Assembly (NCBI GenBank): GCA_020635855.1
Contig: JACJYZ010000002.1
Span: forward strand, 1,860,001-1,924,000
Reading direction: 5' to 3'
Length of the DNA stretch: 64,000 bases
Source: Flavobacteriales bacterium
GTDB taxonomy: Bacteria > Bacteroidota > Bacteroidia > JACJYZ01
In this document: piece after piece, positions 42,761-52,714 of the stretch
How positions within the stretch are numbered: position 1 is the first letter of the stretch
How the letters are laid out: each line of letters begins with the position of its first letter
Position numbers and translations under genes: made by a program
The notes under the pieces: generated by a model
The model's input: only the letters and a program-made list of their open reading frames with translations
Told to the model about the DNA's origin: nothing
The model's database searches: none

Positions 42761-45700
42761 TTATCGGATCAGGGTTACACGCCCTATCCTGCTCCATGGA
42801 GTGCCATAGCAATCCACCGCCTTCACCAACCACACATACACATCTTCCTGGGCCATCTCGGTGCCGTTGTTGGCGGTGCCGTCCCATCCCTGCAGGTTGG
42901 TGGTATTGAAAATCAGGTTGCCCCATCGGTCGAAAATATACATCTCAAATTCGCAATAGTTGTACTGGCCCACTGTGAAGTATTCGTTCTTGCCATCCTT
43001 GTTCGGGGTGAATGCATTGGGAATATAGATACTGGAGATGTCTTTCACGCACACCGTCGTATGTATCGAGTCTTCGCAGCCGTACCGGTTAATCACCCAT
43101 AAGCCCACATCATAGCAACCGGTGTCTGAGTATGTATGAATGGGGTTTTGTGCAGTGGACGTGGTGCTGTCACCAAAGTCCCACACCCAACTGATGGCAT
43201 CACTCGATTTATCAAAGAAGTTGATCACCGGATTCATCAGCAACACCTCGTACGGATCAGGCACGAACTGTGCAACCGGCAGGATCTGGATGTTTTCCAC
43301 CACATCGCTGCCGGTGATCACACATCCATTGGCATCGGTGAACGTCACTGTATAGGTGCCCTCACTCAACCCGGCCACCGTATCTGTAGTGGAACCGGTC
43401 GGGTCATTCCAAACCAAAGTATAAGGTGGCGTACCTCCACCCGGGGTGGCGTATACCGTTCCGGTGGAATCATGGCAGGTTTCATCTGTAGCGCCGGTAC
43501 TCAACGTAACCGGTGGCGGCTGATTGATCACCACCGAATCACAAATCATACATCCCTTGCTATCTGTCAAACAAACCGAATAGCTACCCTCACAAAGTCC
43601 GGTAGCTGTGGCCACCGTCTGGTTGTCCGGATCATCCCACGTATAAATATAAGGAGGTGTGCCTCCGCTTCCCTGGGCAGTGGCCGTACCGGTGCAATCG
43701 CCATAACAAAGCGGGTCGGTGCTGCCGGTGATATCTACCGAGGGTAAGTCAAGCCCTTGCACCGCATCATCGGTGGTTACCTCACAACCGTTGGCATCTG
43801 TCACGGTTACCGAATAGGTTCCCGGCACCAATCCCGAGATGACCGACGTGGTGGCACCGTTGTTCCACAGATATGAATATGGAGGCGTGGCTCCTGACGC
43901 GGTTACCGTCAGACTACCATCTGCATTGGAACAGGTGGTATTCACCGGTGTGGTGGTCAGCACCAATTGGGTGGGTTCGGTAATCGTTGCCGATGTGGTG
44001 AGCGTGCAACCATTGGCATCCGTCACGGTACCATTGTATGTACCACTGGAGAGCCCGGTTACCACCGAAGTGGTATACCCACCTGGTGCCCAGTTGTAAG
44101 TATAGGGAGGAGTGCCTCCCAAAACGGTCCACGTAATGGTGCCGTTCTGATCACCATAACATAACAGGTCGGTGTGTGAAACCGACTGTGTCATTTCCGA
44201 AGGTTCATAGATGAAGCCACTTGCCGATCCCTGGCAACCGACATTATCGGTCACGGTAACCGAGTAGTTGCCGGCGCACTGGCCGGTTAATGCAGAGCCG
44301 GTGCCAGCAGGGCTCCACTGGTAGGTATAAGGCGGACTGCCGGGGCTTGTCATGTTCACAGATACCGTTCCGTTGCAATCTCCGAAACAGGCCACGCTGT
44401 CGGAAATCACTTCGATCACCGGCGCGTTGGTGTTGTTCACCGATTCGGATGTTTCCGACTGACATCCCTTGGCATCGGTGACAGTGACCGAATAATTGCC
44501 GGCACACATGCCTGTACATGAGGCTGAAGTACACCCACTGTCCCACACATAGGTATACGGACCGGTACCCGTGGCAGTCACCGTAACCGAACCGTCACAC
44601 TGTCCGCAGGTGGCCGTGGTGGCCGACGTTGTCAGCTGCGGTGGATCATTCACCGTGACCGTGGCGCAGGTGTTGGCCGTTTCCCCATTCTGGTCGGTAA
44701 CGGTCACGCAATAGGTGGTGGTGGTGGCAGGGCACACATTGTGCGGCCCCGGCCCACTCAGGGAAGTATCATCCCAGTTCCAGGTGTAGGGAGGTGCACC
44801 TCCGCTGGCCTGAGGCTCGAGGCTAGCACATCCGCCCTGGCAATATTCATCAGGGTCCATGGTCACAAAAGGTGTGCAGGCTGTGACCACGGTTACTTCA
44901 CCGTCGGTGGTACAACCGTTGATATCGGTGATGGATACATGATAGGTAACCGATGTATTCAGCACGTTCGTGACTGTGACGGTGGGCGTGGCGCCTGAGT
45001 TGGGATCGTCCCATACATAGGTAAACGGACCGGTGCCGCCGTTGACGGTTGCTGTCAGGTCGGAGGTCGGATCATCATCCGAACATACGTTCAGATCGGG
45101 TGACATGGTTACCGTGGGTACCGGGTAAATGACAAAGGTGGTGGTGGTGCTATCGGTATATCCGTCGGCATCGGTGATGGTGACGTGGTATACCGTGGTG
45201 GTGGCGGGACACACATTGTGCGGTCCGGCTCCGCTACCGATGTTGGGTAACCATGTGTAGGTGTAGGGTTCCACACCGTCGGTTCCCACTGCCGTTACAT
45301 CTCCGCATCCGCCTGCACACATCGTATCAGCTGTTGCGGTGACATGCGGACTGCACTCTTCCGTAGTGATGGTGATCTGGTCATCAATCGTACATCCCAG
45401 CGGACTGGTCATCGTTACGGAATAGGTGATATTGGAGAACGGCGGGTTAACCTGCGGATTGGGGCAGGTGGTGCAGCTTAAGCCCGTGGTCGGGCTCCAG
45501 CTGTATGTGGTGGCGCCGTCGTTGGTGGTGGTGGAAAGTTGAAGTGGTGTGGTGGAGAGTTCACAAATGGTTGTATCGCCCGAAGCCTCAGCCTCAAAAA
45601 CGGAAATGGTATCCGTGATGTACGTGTAGCAACCCGGTGTGGCCACGTTCTCCATACGAACCGTATAGATCGCACCATTGGTGGCGGGAACGGTCAATGT

Positions 45701-46789
45701 GATGTTGTTACCGATGCTGGGCGGGGTTACCGGAACACCACCGCTGTACCACGTATAGTTGCTGAAACCCTGGGGCGCGGTGAGGGTAACGTTACCACCT
45801 GTCACACAAAGATTGGAACCTGATATTTCAAGCGGACTGCAATACGTATCTACATAGGCATACCCCCAATGTCCTCCTTGTCCGCAGTCAGCGGTACAGA
45901 ACTTAATGGTCACCTGTTGGTTGATGAAAGATGAAAGATCGGTTGCAACCGGCGTCCATTCTTTGTACCACACGTTCGTGGTGTCGCCCTCCGAGTCACG
46001 AGAACAATTCGGGCTGGTGGCTTTTTTGAAGCCCTCCTGGCTTTCGGCATCCTTACTCACAACCAGGTACTCTCCTCCGCAGGGAACAGGATCGCCATTG
46101 GGATCGGTGATGTTGATCTCAAAACGGGGACGGTTGTCGTCAGTATGTCCCGGCGGGTCCATGAACACCACCGCATACATATAGGTAAACAGGGCATTTT
46201 GCGGGGAAACGGTGAATGATTGAGAAAGGCATTCTGCTTCCCATCCGGCCTCCTGGTTCCCGATGCGTACGGAAAAATTGCCTCCTCCCGGAGCCACCAC
46301 GGGAATGTTGCCATCGCTGTTGGGATCTGTACCGCCACCCGTAGTTACCGTATGACGCACATTGCCGGCTGTCGGCGTAAGTGCGCTGCACGTTCCAAGG
46401 GTTCCATTGACGGAGTTGACACCCGGCTGCAAACCCGCCTGATCACACTTGATGGGGCAACAAGGACTTTTGGTCGGGCTGCTGCCTGCTCCACAAGAGT
46501 TGCAGGTACATACCCATGCACCGTTTTCATAGGTCAGGCTGGTGGAAAAACAATCTGCAGGACATGAATTGGGAAACTTCTGCCCCACCGGACATCCGGA
46601 AAAATAACACCCCTCCCAATTTGAAAGATTTCCGCTTTCAAAGCCCAGGTTGCTTCCGCAGTCTACACCGTAAACTGCGTCGGGAGAAGGAAGTGGCAAC
46701 AGGGTTTGGGCATGGGCTGTGATCACCAGCATACACAACAAACCGGCAATTCCCAGGATACAATGTATGCGGCAACAGTCTTTTTTCAT
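42761..46789 (-). CDS. SprB-repeat/PKD/gliding-associated C-terminal surface protein, copy 2
   Basis: A 1342-residue paralogue of copy 1 with the same domain order: signal peptide (MKKDCCRIHCILGIAGLL to AHA-Q), Cys-rich N-terminal domain, about ten SprB-type repeats, PKD domain (DFGDSTTSTAQNPIHTY) and type B C-terminal sorting domain. Start ATG 46789 places the signal peptide correctly; the frame is open upstream. The N-terminal coding part (45877-46632) is almost identical in DNA to copy 1, while the repeat region is clearly more diverged. Both copies probably form surface fibres used in adhesion or gliding. It ends at its own terminator. Confidence 0.93.
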   Translation of the reverse strand: MKKDCCRIHCILGIAGLLCMLVITAHAQTLLPLPSPDAVYGVDCGSNLGFESGNLSNWEGCYFSGCPVGQKFPNSCPADCFSTSLTYENGAWVCTCNSCGAGSSPTKSPCCPIKCDQAGLQPGVNSVNGTLGTCSALTPTAGNVRHTVTTGGGTDPNSDGNIPVVAPGGGNFSVRIGNQEAGWEAECLSQSFTVSPQNALFTYMYAVVFMDPPGHTDDNRPRFEINITDPNGDPVPCGGEYLVVSKDAESQEGFKKATSPNCSRDSEGDTTNVWYKEWTPVATDLSSFINQQVTIKFCTADCGQGGHWGYAYVDTYCSPLEISGSNLCVTGGNVTLTAPQGFSNYTWYSGGVPVTPPSIGNNITLTVPATNGAIYTVRMENVATPGCYTYITDTISVFEAEASGDTTICELSTTPLQLSTTTNDGATTYSWSPTTGLSCTTCPNPQVNPPFSNITYSVTMTSPLGCTIDDQITITTEECSPHVTATADTMCAGGCGDVTAVGTDGVEPYTYTWLPNIGSGAGPHNVCPATTTVYHVTITDADGYTDSTTTTFVIYPVPTVTMSPDLNVCSDDDPTSDLTATVNGGTGPFTYVWDDPNSGATPTVTVTNVLNTSVTYHVSITDINGCTTDGEVTVVTACTPFVTMDPDEYCQGGCASLEPQASGGAPPYTWNWDDTSLSGPGPHNVCPATTTTYCVTVTDQNGETANTCATVTVNDPPQLTTSATTATCGQCDGSVTVTATGTGPYTYVWDSGCTSASCTGMCAGNYSVTVTDAKGCQSETSESVNNTNAPVIEVISDSVACFGDCNGTVSVNMTSPGSPPYTYQWSPAGTGSALTGQCAGNYSVTVTDNVGCQGSASGFIYEPSEMTQSVSHTDLLCYGDQNGTITWTVLGGTPPYTYNWAPGGYTTSVVTGLSSGTYNGTVTDANGCTLTTSATITEPTQLVLTTTPVNTTCSNADGSLTVTASGATPPYSYLWNNGATTSVISGLVPGTYSVTVTDANGCEVTTDDAVQGLDLPSVDITGSTDPLCYGDCTGTATAQGSGGTPPYIYTWDDPDNQTVATATGLCEGSYSVCLTDSKGCMICDSVVINQPPPVTLSTGATDETCHDSTGTVYATPGGGTPPYTLVWNDPTGSTTDTVAGLSEGTYTVTFTDANGCVITGSDVVENIQILPVAQFVPDPYEVLLMNPVINFFDKSSDAISWVWDFGDSTTSTAQNPIHTYSDTGCYDVGLWVINRYGCEDSIHTTVCVKDISSIYIPNAFTPNKDGKNEYFTVGQYNYCEFEMYIFDRWGNLIFNTTNLQGWDGTANNGTEMAQEDVYVWLVKAVDCYGTPWSRIGRVTLIR

Positions 46790-47326
46790 GTCAATAGGTT
46801 TATAAAAGCGGTTACGGAGCAGGACGGAGAATTGTCCTTTACTTAACAATGCACGCATCAATGTAAGTATCTGTACAACCAAGAACAAAATAATCTTCTG
46901 TTTTTTTTAGGTTTCTATTTCTAAAATAATGCCCAAGAGTTCTTCACTGACATAGGTCGATGCGCTTCAGGCAAGGCATTCAAGCTTTTAAAACCGTTAA
47001 ATTGAAGAAATCACAGACGATCGTCTATTCCATATCATGCCCAAACGGAATCCACCACGCATATTCATTTATATACTTGTGCTTTACGCCAATTGACTGC
47101 CAATGGTTTCGAAGCATAACTTCCAGAAAGTAAACATTGGGAGCCATCCGGAAACAGGTTTGCACCACATAAGCTGATAAAATATCTCAACCGGGTTTAT
47201 TGCACAATGAAAATTTTGTACTTTGATAAACAATTAAAACCATCCACTGAACAACACACACATCACCAGAACAAAGTATCACGCACTCTTTAATAAATAT
47301 TCCATACCAGAAATTCTCCCGGATAC
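46790..47326. other. 537-bp intergenic region between divergent genes
   Basis: No gene or repeat is seen. The region is more A+T-rich than its surroundings and should hold promoters for both neighbours. GTACTTTG at about 47218-47226 resembles a -7 box for the rightward gene, and TTATTTTG on the minus strand near 46892 may serve the surface protein. Confidence 0.5.
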
Positions 47327-48839
47327 GTGAAATCAAATACAGGCAAACAAAGTGCATTGGTGAAGCTCATTCAATCGCTTTCGCAAAACGAAAAACGTCA
47401 TTTCAAGCTCCAGGCAAGCCGCAATGCAAAGGGAGGCAAAGGCAATTATGTTTTGTTGTTTGACCTGATTGACAAATACGGTAACGATTCGCCGAAGATC
47501 CTGGCCAAACATTCTTCCAACGCCACCTTCATCCGCCAGCTCCCATCACTCAAGCATTACCTGCATAACATGTTGCTGCGTGACCTGGCTGCCTTTCATC
47601 GCAACAGTTCTTCCAGTTTACAATTGCGCGACCTGATGAACCAGGCAGAAGTACTGATCATGAAAGGGTTTTATGAAGAAAGTCAACGGATCCTGCGAAA
47701 AGCAAAAAAGCTGGCCAAATTGCATGAACGCCATGAGTTTCTCATTTCCATTGCCAAATGGGAAGAACTGACGGTGGACACCCTGCTGGGTGAATATGAA
47801 AGTGAAAAAACTGTAAGTCGCCTTTTGGAGGAAAAACTTCAGAGCTTTGCGGTACTTAAGAATGCAAGCCAGTACAAATCACTTTACCTCAGGCTGGCTT
47901 CCATCACTTCAAAATGGGGGGGTATTTGCCAAAGCCGATCCGGAAACATCCGAATATTTTTCACACCCCTTGTTGACCGATCCCGGCAAAGCCCTTTCTG
48001 TGGAAGCTTCGGTATATCTTCACTACATCAATTATGGGCTGTATTCCTATGTAGACATTAATTTTGAGAAGGCGAAGTACCACCTCGATCAAGCCACGCA
48101 GCTGCTCGAACAATCCAATGTGGGCCTTTTGCAATCACAAGCCCTTCTGTACATCAAGATTCTCTACCACCATGGTGTGGTGAACAGCCTGTTCGGAAAG
48201 AAGAAAGCCGTTGAAGCGGCCATCCAGCGGCTGGGCGCTCTTTCCATCCGGTCTGAAAACCTGCAAATCGCTCAATCGTGCAGGTTGAATATACTCCGAA
48301 CCCTGATGTGGTCTTCTACCAGCGATGCCGCACGTGTCGAACAAGAATCCGGGGAATTCCTGGACTATCTGAATGTCAACCGCGACCGCATCCCTATCAG
48401 CCAGCAAGCACTGCTCTATCGAAATATATGCCTCGGGCTTTTTATGCATCGCTACATCAAGCAAGCCACGGCAGTCTTGCATTACTACATGAATGAGAAA
48501 AGCCTGCACAGCCGATATGACAGTTATGCCCTCATGAAGTTCATCAGCCTGTTCCTGTATTTTGAATCAGGTGCGTATGAGTTATTGAAATCCTCCCTTG
48601 CCTCAGCCGAATACGTATTCAGGAAAAAGAAGGAAATATTCCCCATCGAAACCATCACGCTCGACTTTTTCAAAACCCTGATCAAGCGTGAGGATTTCCC
48701 CAGGTTACCCAAAGACCTCCTGCTTGAATACAGCAACAACCTGGAAAAGGTATCCACCCAAAGCGACCGCGACACCATGATGTTGAATGCATCCTTTGTG
48801 CGTCGTTGGGTAGATTCGGTGAAAGACTCGCTGGCTTAG
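47327..48839 (+). pseudogene. helical-repeat protein interrupted by a frameshift in a G7 run
   Basis: Two overlapping frames clearly belong to one protein of about 503 residues. The first (GTG 47327) reads to SITSKWG and then turns into nonsense; the second picks up at VFAKADPETSEYFSHPLLTD and continues to the end. The switch is at seven G (47916-47922); six G would join the frames. The protein has an opening SLSQNEKRHFKLQASRNAKG and TPR-like helical pairs and belongs to a family with several copies in Bacteroidota; its function is unknown. No signal peptide. It converges with the SDR gene with a 4-bp stop overlap. Broken gene, slippage site or sequencing error cannot be told apart. Confidence 0.75.
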
Positions 48840-49594
48840 TGCACGTAGCTGCCCGCATTCACATCGAACGTACCTCCGGTTGCATGGTCGCATAAACCGC
48901 TGGCCAGAAAAGTGACCAGGGGGGCCAGGTCTTCAGGAACGGTCAGTTCGGGCAATGCAATGTCATTCACAGCAAATGCTTCTCCATACTCGTTCATGAA
49001 ATCCTGCGCCATATCGGTGCGCACAAATCCCGGCGCAACATTGAATGCTTTGATCCCTTGTTTACCAAAGTATCGGGCAATGGAACGTGTCAGCGGAATC
49101 ACACCGCCCTTGGAAGCTGCATACGCCAGGTAATCGGGTGTATCTCCCCTAAAAGAGGCCCTTGAAGCAATATTGATGATTCTTCCCCCTCCCATGACGG
49201 TGAAATGCTCAATGGCCTTTTTGCACAACAACCCCACTGCGGTCAGGTTAACGGCAATCGTACTGTGCCAATCTACCAGCCAGTCATCATCATCTTCATC
49301 CAACGGCGACTTATAAGCGATGCCCGCATTGTTCACCAGCACATCTATGTGGCCGAATGCATTCAATACGTCATTAAACAAACGCAGGCAATGCTCGGGA
49401 TGTGCCAGGTCGGCTTGAAAAGCCTTTGCACCATTGCCCAACTCTGCGGCCAACTGCTCTGCACGCTTACTGTGTCTGAGAAAATGCACCGATACACGTG
49501 CGCCTGAAGCGGCCAGGTTTTTTGCGATGGCTTCACCGATACCACGTGTGGCACCGGTCAGCAATACATGTTTCCCGGTAAGATCAATGTTCAT
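48836..49594 (-). CDS. SDR family oxidoreductase (FabG-like)
   Basis: A 252-residue short-chain dehydrogenase. VLLTGATRGIGEAIA (residues 10-24) is the nucleotide motif, VLVNNAGIA near residue 88 is the NNAG motif, and S-R-A-S-F-R-G-D plus YAASKGG provide the Ser-Tyr-Lys catalytic set. The closest look is to 3-oxoacyl-ACP reductases. Its start overlaps the bioA stop by 4 bp, so it is translationally coupled to the biotin operon. A role in pimeloyl-ACP synthesis is possible, since no bioC or bioH is visible here, but this is inference. Confidence 0.88.
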   Translation of the reverse strand: MNIDLTGKHVLLTGATRGIGEAIAKNLAASGARVSVHFLRHSKRAEQLAAELGNGAKAFQADLAHPEHCLRLFNDVLNAFGHIDVLVNNAGIAYKSPLDEDDDDWLVDWHSTIAVNLTAVGLLCKKAIEHFTVMGGGRIINIASRASFRGDTPDYLAYAASKGGVIPLTRSIARYFGKQGIKAFNVAPGFVRTDMAQDFMNEYGEAFAVNDIALPELTVPEDLAPLVTFLASGLCDHATGGTFDVNAGSYVH

Positions 49595-50892
49595 GAATTG
49601 TGAATTTGAACAGACAATTTATCCAGGCACTCCTCAATGCTTTGGTAAAGAAGTCCCAGTTCGAAATCTGAGATACAATACGGAGGCAGGATATACACAA
49701 TGTTGCCGAGGGGTCTCAGCAACACGTACTGACTGATAAAGAAGCGATATAGCTGGTCCCTGAGCGCACTGAAATAGGATGATTCCAGTCCGGTCTCAAT
49801 TTCGATGGCGATGATGACGCCGGTATGGCGACAATCCTTCACCAACGGGTGGTGCCGGATCTTGGTCCTGAATGTAGCATGGTTCAACGCGATCCTTTGC
49901 ACATCATCCATCACATTGTTTTGGTCAAACAGGTCCAGGCTTGCGAGTCCGGCTGCACATCCCAACGGATTCGCCGTGAATGAATGACCGTGAAACAATG
50001 TTTTGCTGCGATCATCCGACCAGAAGGCCTGGTATATTTGGTCACTGGCACTGGTGGCACCCATCGGCAACATGCCGGCTGTAAGGCCTTTCGACATGCA
50101 TACGATATCGGGGTTTTCATCCACCTGGTCGCACGCAAAAAAGGTACCGGTGCGACCGAATCCTGTCATCACTTCGTCTGCAATCGTGAGCCACCCGTTT
50201 TCCCTGCACATGCGCATCATGGCAGCAAGCGCAGCAGGGGTATACATATACATACCTGCGGTTCCGAGCACCAGGGGTTCGAATATGAATGCCGCCACCT
50301 GATCTCCGTTCACCTCTATCTGGTGCCGCAATTGCTCCATGGTTGCCTCTTCCGTTCCCGGATATGGTGGATCAATGAAGATGACATCAAACAGCATGTC
50401 TGCGAAAGGTTGGGTGAAGGTACCCCTTGCACTGGTTGACATCGCCCCGAAGGTATCGCCATGATAAGCACCTCGCAGTGCAATGAACTTGCGCCTGCGT
50501 TCACCCCGGTTATGCCAGTATTGTATGGCCATTTTCAAGGCCACCTCAACCGCAGTCGAACCGTTATCGGAATAAAAAATCTTGCTTTGATTGGAGGGCA
50601 GACGCTTCAGCAATCGACCGGCCAGGTCAACCGCCGGCTGATGTGTAAACCCGGCGAAGATCACATGTTCCAGCTTCCGGGCCTGCTCAGCCAGCTTTTC
50701 TGCCAGGTAGGGATGGGCATGACCGTGAATGTTCGTCCACCACGAAGCCACCGCATCCAGGTATCGCCCCCCGTCTTTATCAATCAGCCATGCACCCTCT
50801 CCGGAAACAATCGGGATGGGGGGATCGCTCAGTTTGGCTTGTGTGAACGGGTGCCACACATATTGTTTGTCATCTTCAAACCACGCTGTCAT
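49591..50892 (-). CDS. bioA: adenosylmethionine-8-amino-7-oxononanoate transaminase
   Basis: A 433-residue PLP aminotransferase that makes 7,8-diaminopelargonate. The start HPFTQAKLSDPPIPIVSGEGAWLIDKDG is typical; SDNGSTAVEVALKMA binds PLP phosphate, ADEVMTGFGRTGTFFACD holds the PLP Asp, and CMSKGLTAGMLPMGAT carries the PLP Lys. It lies between bioD (17-bp overlap) and the SDR gene (4-bp overlap) in one operon. Confidence 0.95.
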   Translation of the reverse strand: MTAWFEDDKQYVWHPFTQAKLSDPPIPIVSGEGAWLIDKDGGRYLDAVASWWTNIHGHAHPYLAEKLAEQARKLEHVIFAGFTHQPAVDLAGRLLKRLPSNQSKIFYSDNGSTAVEVALKMAIQYWHNRGERRRKFIALRGAYHGDTFGAMSTSARGTFTQPFADMLFDVIFIDPPYPGTEEATMEQLRHQIEVNGDQVAAFIFEPLVLGTAGMYMYTPAALAAMMRMCRENGWLTIADEVMTGFGRTGTFFACDQVDENPDIVCMSKGLTAGMLPMGATSASDQIYQAFWSDDRSKTLFHGHSFTANPLGCAAGLASLDLFDQNNVMDDVQRIALNHATFRTKIRHHPLVKDCRHTGVIIAIEIETGLESSYFSALRDQLYRFFISQYVLLRPLGNIVYILPPYCISDFELGLLYQSIEECLDKLSVQIHNS

Positions 50893-51529
50893 GCTTCGAC
50901 CATTTTTCCGGAAGCCCCTTGAATTGCTGTCCGATCATACGAACCACCTCCGGTGTTATATCGGATAACCTCGGGATTCGCCCGATACACGGCAGACCGG
51001 TATAGGAAAGAATGATTTCCTCACATGCCGGGTACATGGTCTCGTCGTTGAAGATAATTCCCTTGATGGGGATTTTTCTTTTGTTCAGGAATTCCACCGT
51101 CAGCAGGGTATGATTGATGCTGCCCAGATAATTTCTTGAAACGAGGATCACCTCACAACCCAGGTGCTCGATGAGATCCACCATCAGGTCTTTCTGGTTC
51201 AACGGAACCATCACGCCACCGGCACTTTCGATGAGCAGGTGGTTGTCGGTTTCCGGTAATTTGAAATTTTTCAGTTCGATGTGGGTGCCATCCATGGGTG
51301 CAGCGGCGTGCGGACTGATTCCGTTTCTTAGCATGACAGCTTCCGGATGAATTTTCGATTTGGGATTCGACAGCAAAGAGCGAACTTTCCGGGAATCGCC
51401 AAACGACAAATCACCGGTTTGCACCGGCTTCCAGTAGTCCGCCTCCCAGGCCTCCACAAGTGTTGCGGCAACGATTGTCTTCCCGATATCGGTGCCAATA
51501 CCCGTCAGGAAATACTTTTGCATATCCAT
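50876..51529 (-). CDS. bioD: dethiobiotin synthetase
   Basis: A 217-residue ATP-dependent carboxylase-like enzyme that closes the ureido ring of dethiobiotin. YFLTGIGTDIGKTIVAATL (residues 6-24) is the P-loop; WKPVQTGD holds the substrate Lys; LLIESAGGVMVPLN matches the family GxxGxxxP region. It is followed by bioA with a 17-bp overlap and preceded by bioF with a 67-bp gap. Confidence 0.95.
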   Translation of the reverse strand: MDMQKYFLTGIGTDIGKTIVAATLVEAWEADYWKPVQTGDLSFGDSRKVRSLLSNPKSKIHPEAVMLRNGISPHAAAPMDGTHIELKNFKLPETDNHLLIESAGGVMVPLNQKDLMVDLIEHLGCEVILVSRNYLGSINHTLLTVEFLNKRKIPIKGIIFNDETMYPACEEIILSYTGLPCIGRIPRLSDITPEVVRMIGQQFKGLPEKWSKHDSVV

Positions 51530-51596
51530 TGTATGATGAATGAGACTTCCGTTTCAATATGCGTGTCGGAAAAGACCAGCACCCGAAGATACGGAT

Positions 51597-52703
51597 TCAT
51601 GCCATGCCGTCAAGAACAGACAGCAAAAGATCGGCATCTCCCGATGTGTTGTAGGCATGTATGCAGATGCGGATGCGTTCGGTGCCTCTTGCCACGGTCG
51701 GACTTAAAATGGGACGAATATCCATTCCTTCCTGCTGCAAAACAGCACACCATTTTTTCACTTCTGCATTTCCGGGCACCTGCAAAGACAGGATGGGGCC
51801 ATGCTTGCCGGTGACCCTGCCACCGAACCGACTGACCAATGCGTTGTACAGGTAGGTAGTTAGGGATGCGATATCATCACGTTCTTTCATCATCCCGGGA
51901 AACAATGCGTACGATTGGCGGATGATGTCAACGGCCACCGGAGGTAGGGCTGTGGTATATATAAGTGGTCGGGCGAAATTAATCAGGTATTCGCGCAATT
52001 GCAGTGGCCCGACCACAGCCGCACCCATGCATCCGAGGGATTTACCGAACGTATGTACGCGACAGAACACCTCCTGTTCCAATCCCATTTCAACCACCAT
52101 CCCCTCCCCTTTTTCACCGAAAAGACCGGTGGCGTGGGCTTCATCCACGATAAGATGCGCACCCGTCTCCAGGCAAACGTCTGTCAGTTCCGTCAGTGGT
52201 GCCCGGTCACCATCCATTGAGTAAACCGACTCCACAACGATGTATACAGCTCCGGATGCATTCCTGATTTTCTGCCTCAGGTTTTCCACATCATTGTGAC
52301 GGAATGAATAGGATCTGGCCAGGCTCAGCCGAACACCATCACGAATGGAGGCATGACAACGTTCATCGTACAGCAGGGTGTCTTCACGCTGAGGGACACT
52401 CGCGATCAGTCCGAGGTTGGCGGCGTACCCACTGTTGAAAATCAGGGCGGATTCTGCTTTGTGAAAGACGGCGATTTGCGCTTCAACCGTATCACAAAGA
52501 ACGGCATGACCGGTAAGCAGCCGTGAACCCGTAGCACCTGTGGCCAGCCCCTCTTGTGGTTTCAGGGTACCACTTCTGACAATTCCCAGGTAGTCGTTGG
52601 ATGAAAAATCGATCCGGCCGGGGTCTTGCACCCGGAGAACACGAAAGGCGTCTTCCTGCTGGCGCATCTCCAACTTGCGTACGATGGAGGCCGGTACCTG
52701 CAT
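51597..52703 (-). CDS. bioF: 8-amino-7-oxononanoate synthase
   Basis: A 368-residue alpha-oxoamine synthase joining pimeloyl thioester and alanine. DFSSNDYLGI near residues 32-41, HFTNSGYAANL-like FNSGYAANLGLI, LIVDEAHATGLFGEKGEG with the PLP Asp, and HTFGKSLGCMGAAVVG with the PLP Lys are all present. It starts 11 bp after bioB. Confidence 0.94.
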   Translation of the reverse strand: MQVPASIVRKLEMRQQEDAFRVLRVQDPGRIDFSSNDYLGIVRSGTLKPQEGLATGATGSRLLTGHAVLCDTVEAQIAVFHKAESALIFNSGYAANLGLIASVPQREDTLLYDERCHASIRDGVRLSLARSYSFRHNDVENLRQKIRNASGAVYIVVESVYSMDGDRAPLTELTDVCLETGAHLIVDEAHATGLFGEKGEGMVVEMGLEQEVFCRVHTFGKSLGCMGAAVVGPLQLREYLINFARPLIYTTALPPVAVDIIRQSYALFPGMMKERDDIASLTTYLYNALVSRFGGRVTGKHGPILSLQVPGNAEVKKWCAVLQQEGMDIRPILSPTVARGTERIRICIHAYNTSGDADLLLSVLDGMA

Positions 52704-52714
52704 GACTGTATGGA

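Noticed and set aside
38441..46888. Short open frames opposite the two surface-protein genes
   Set aside because: They arise from the repetitive sense coding and contain no independent domain or start context.
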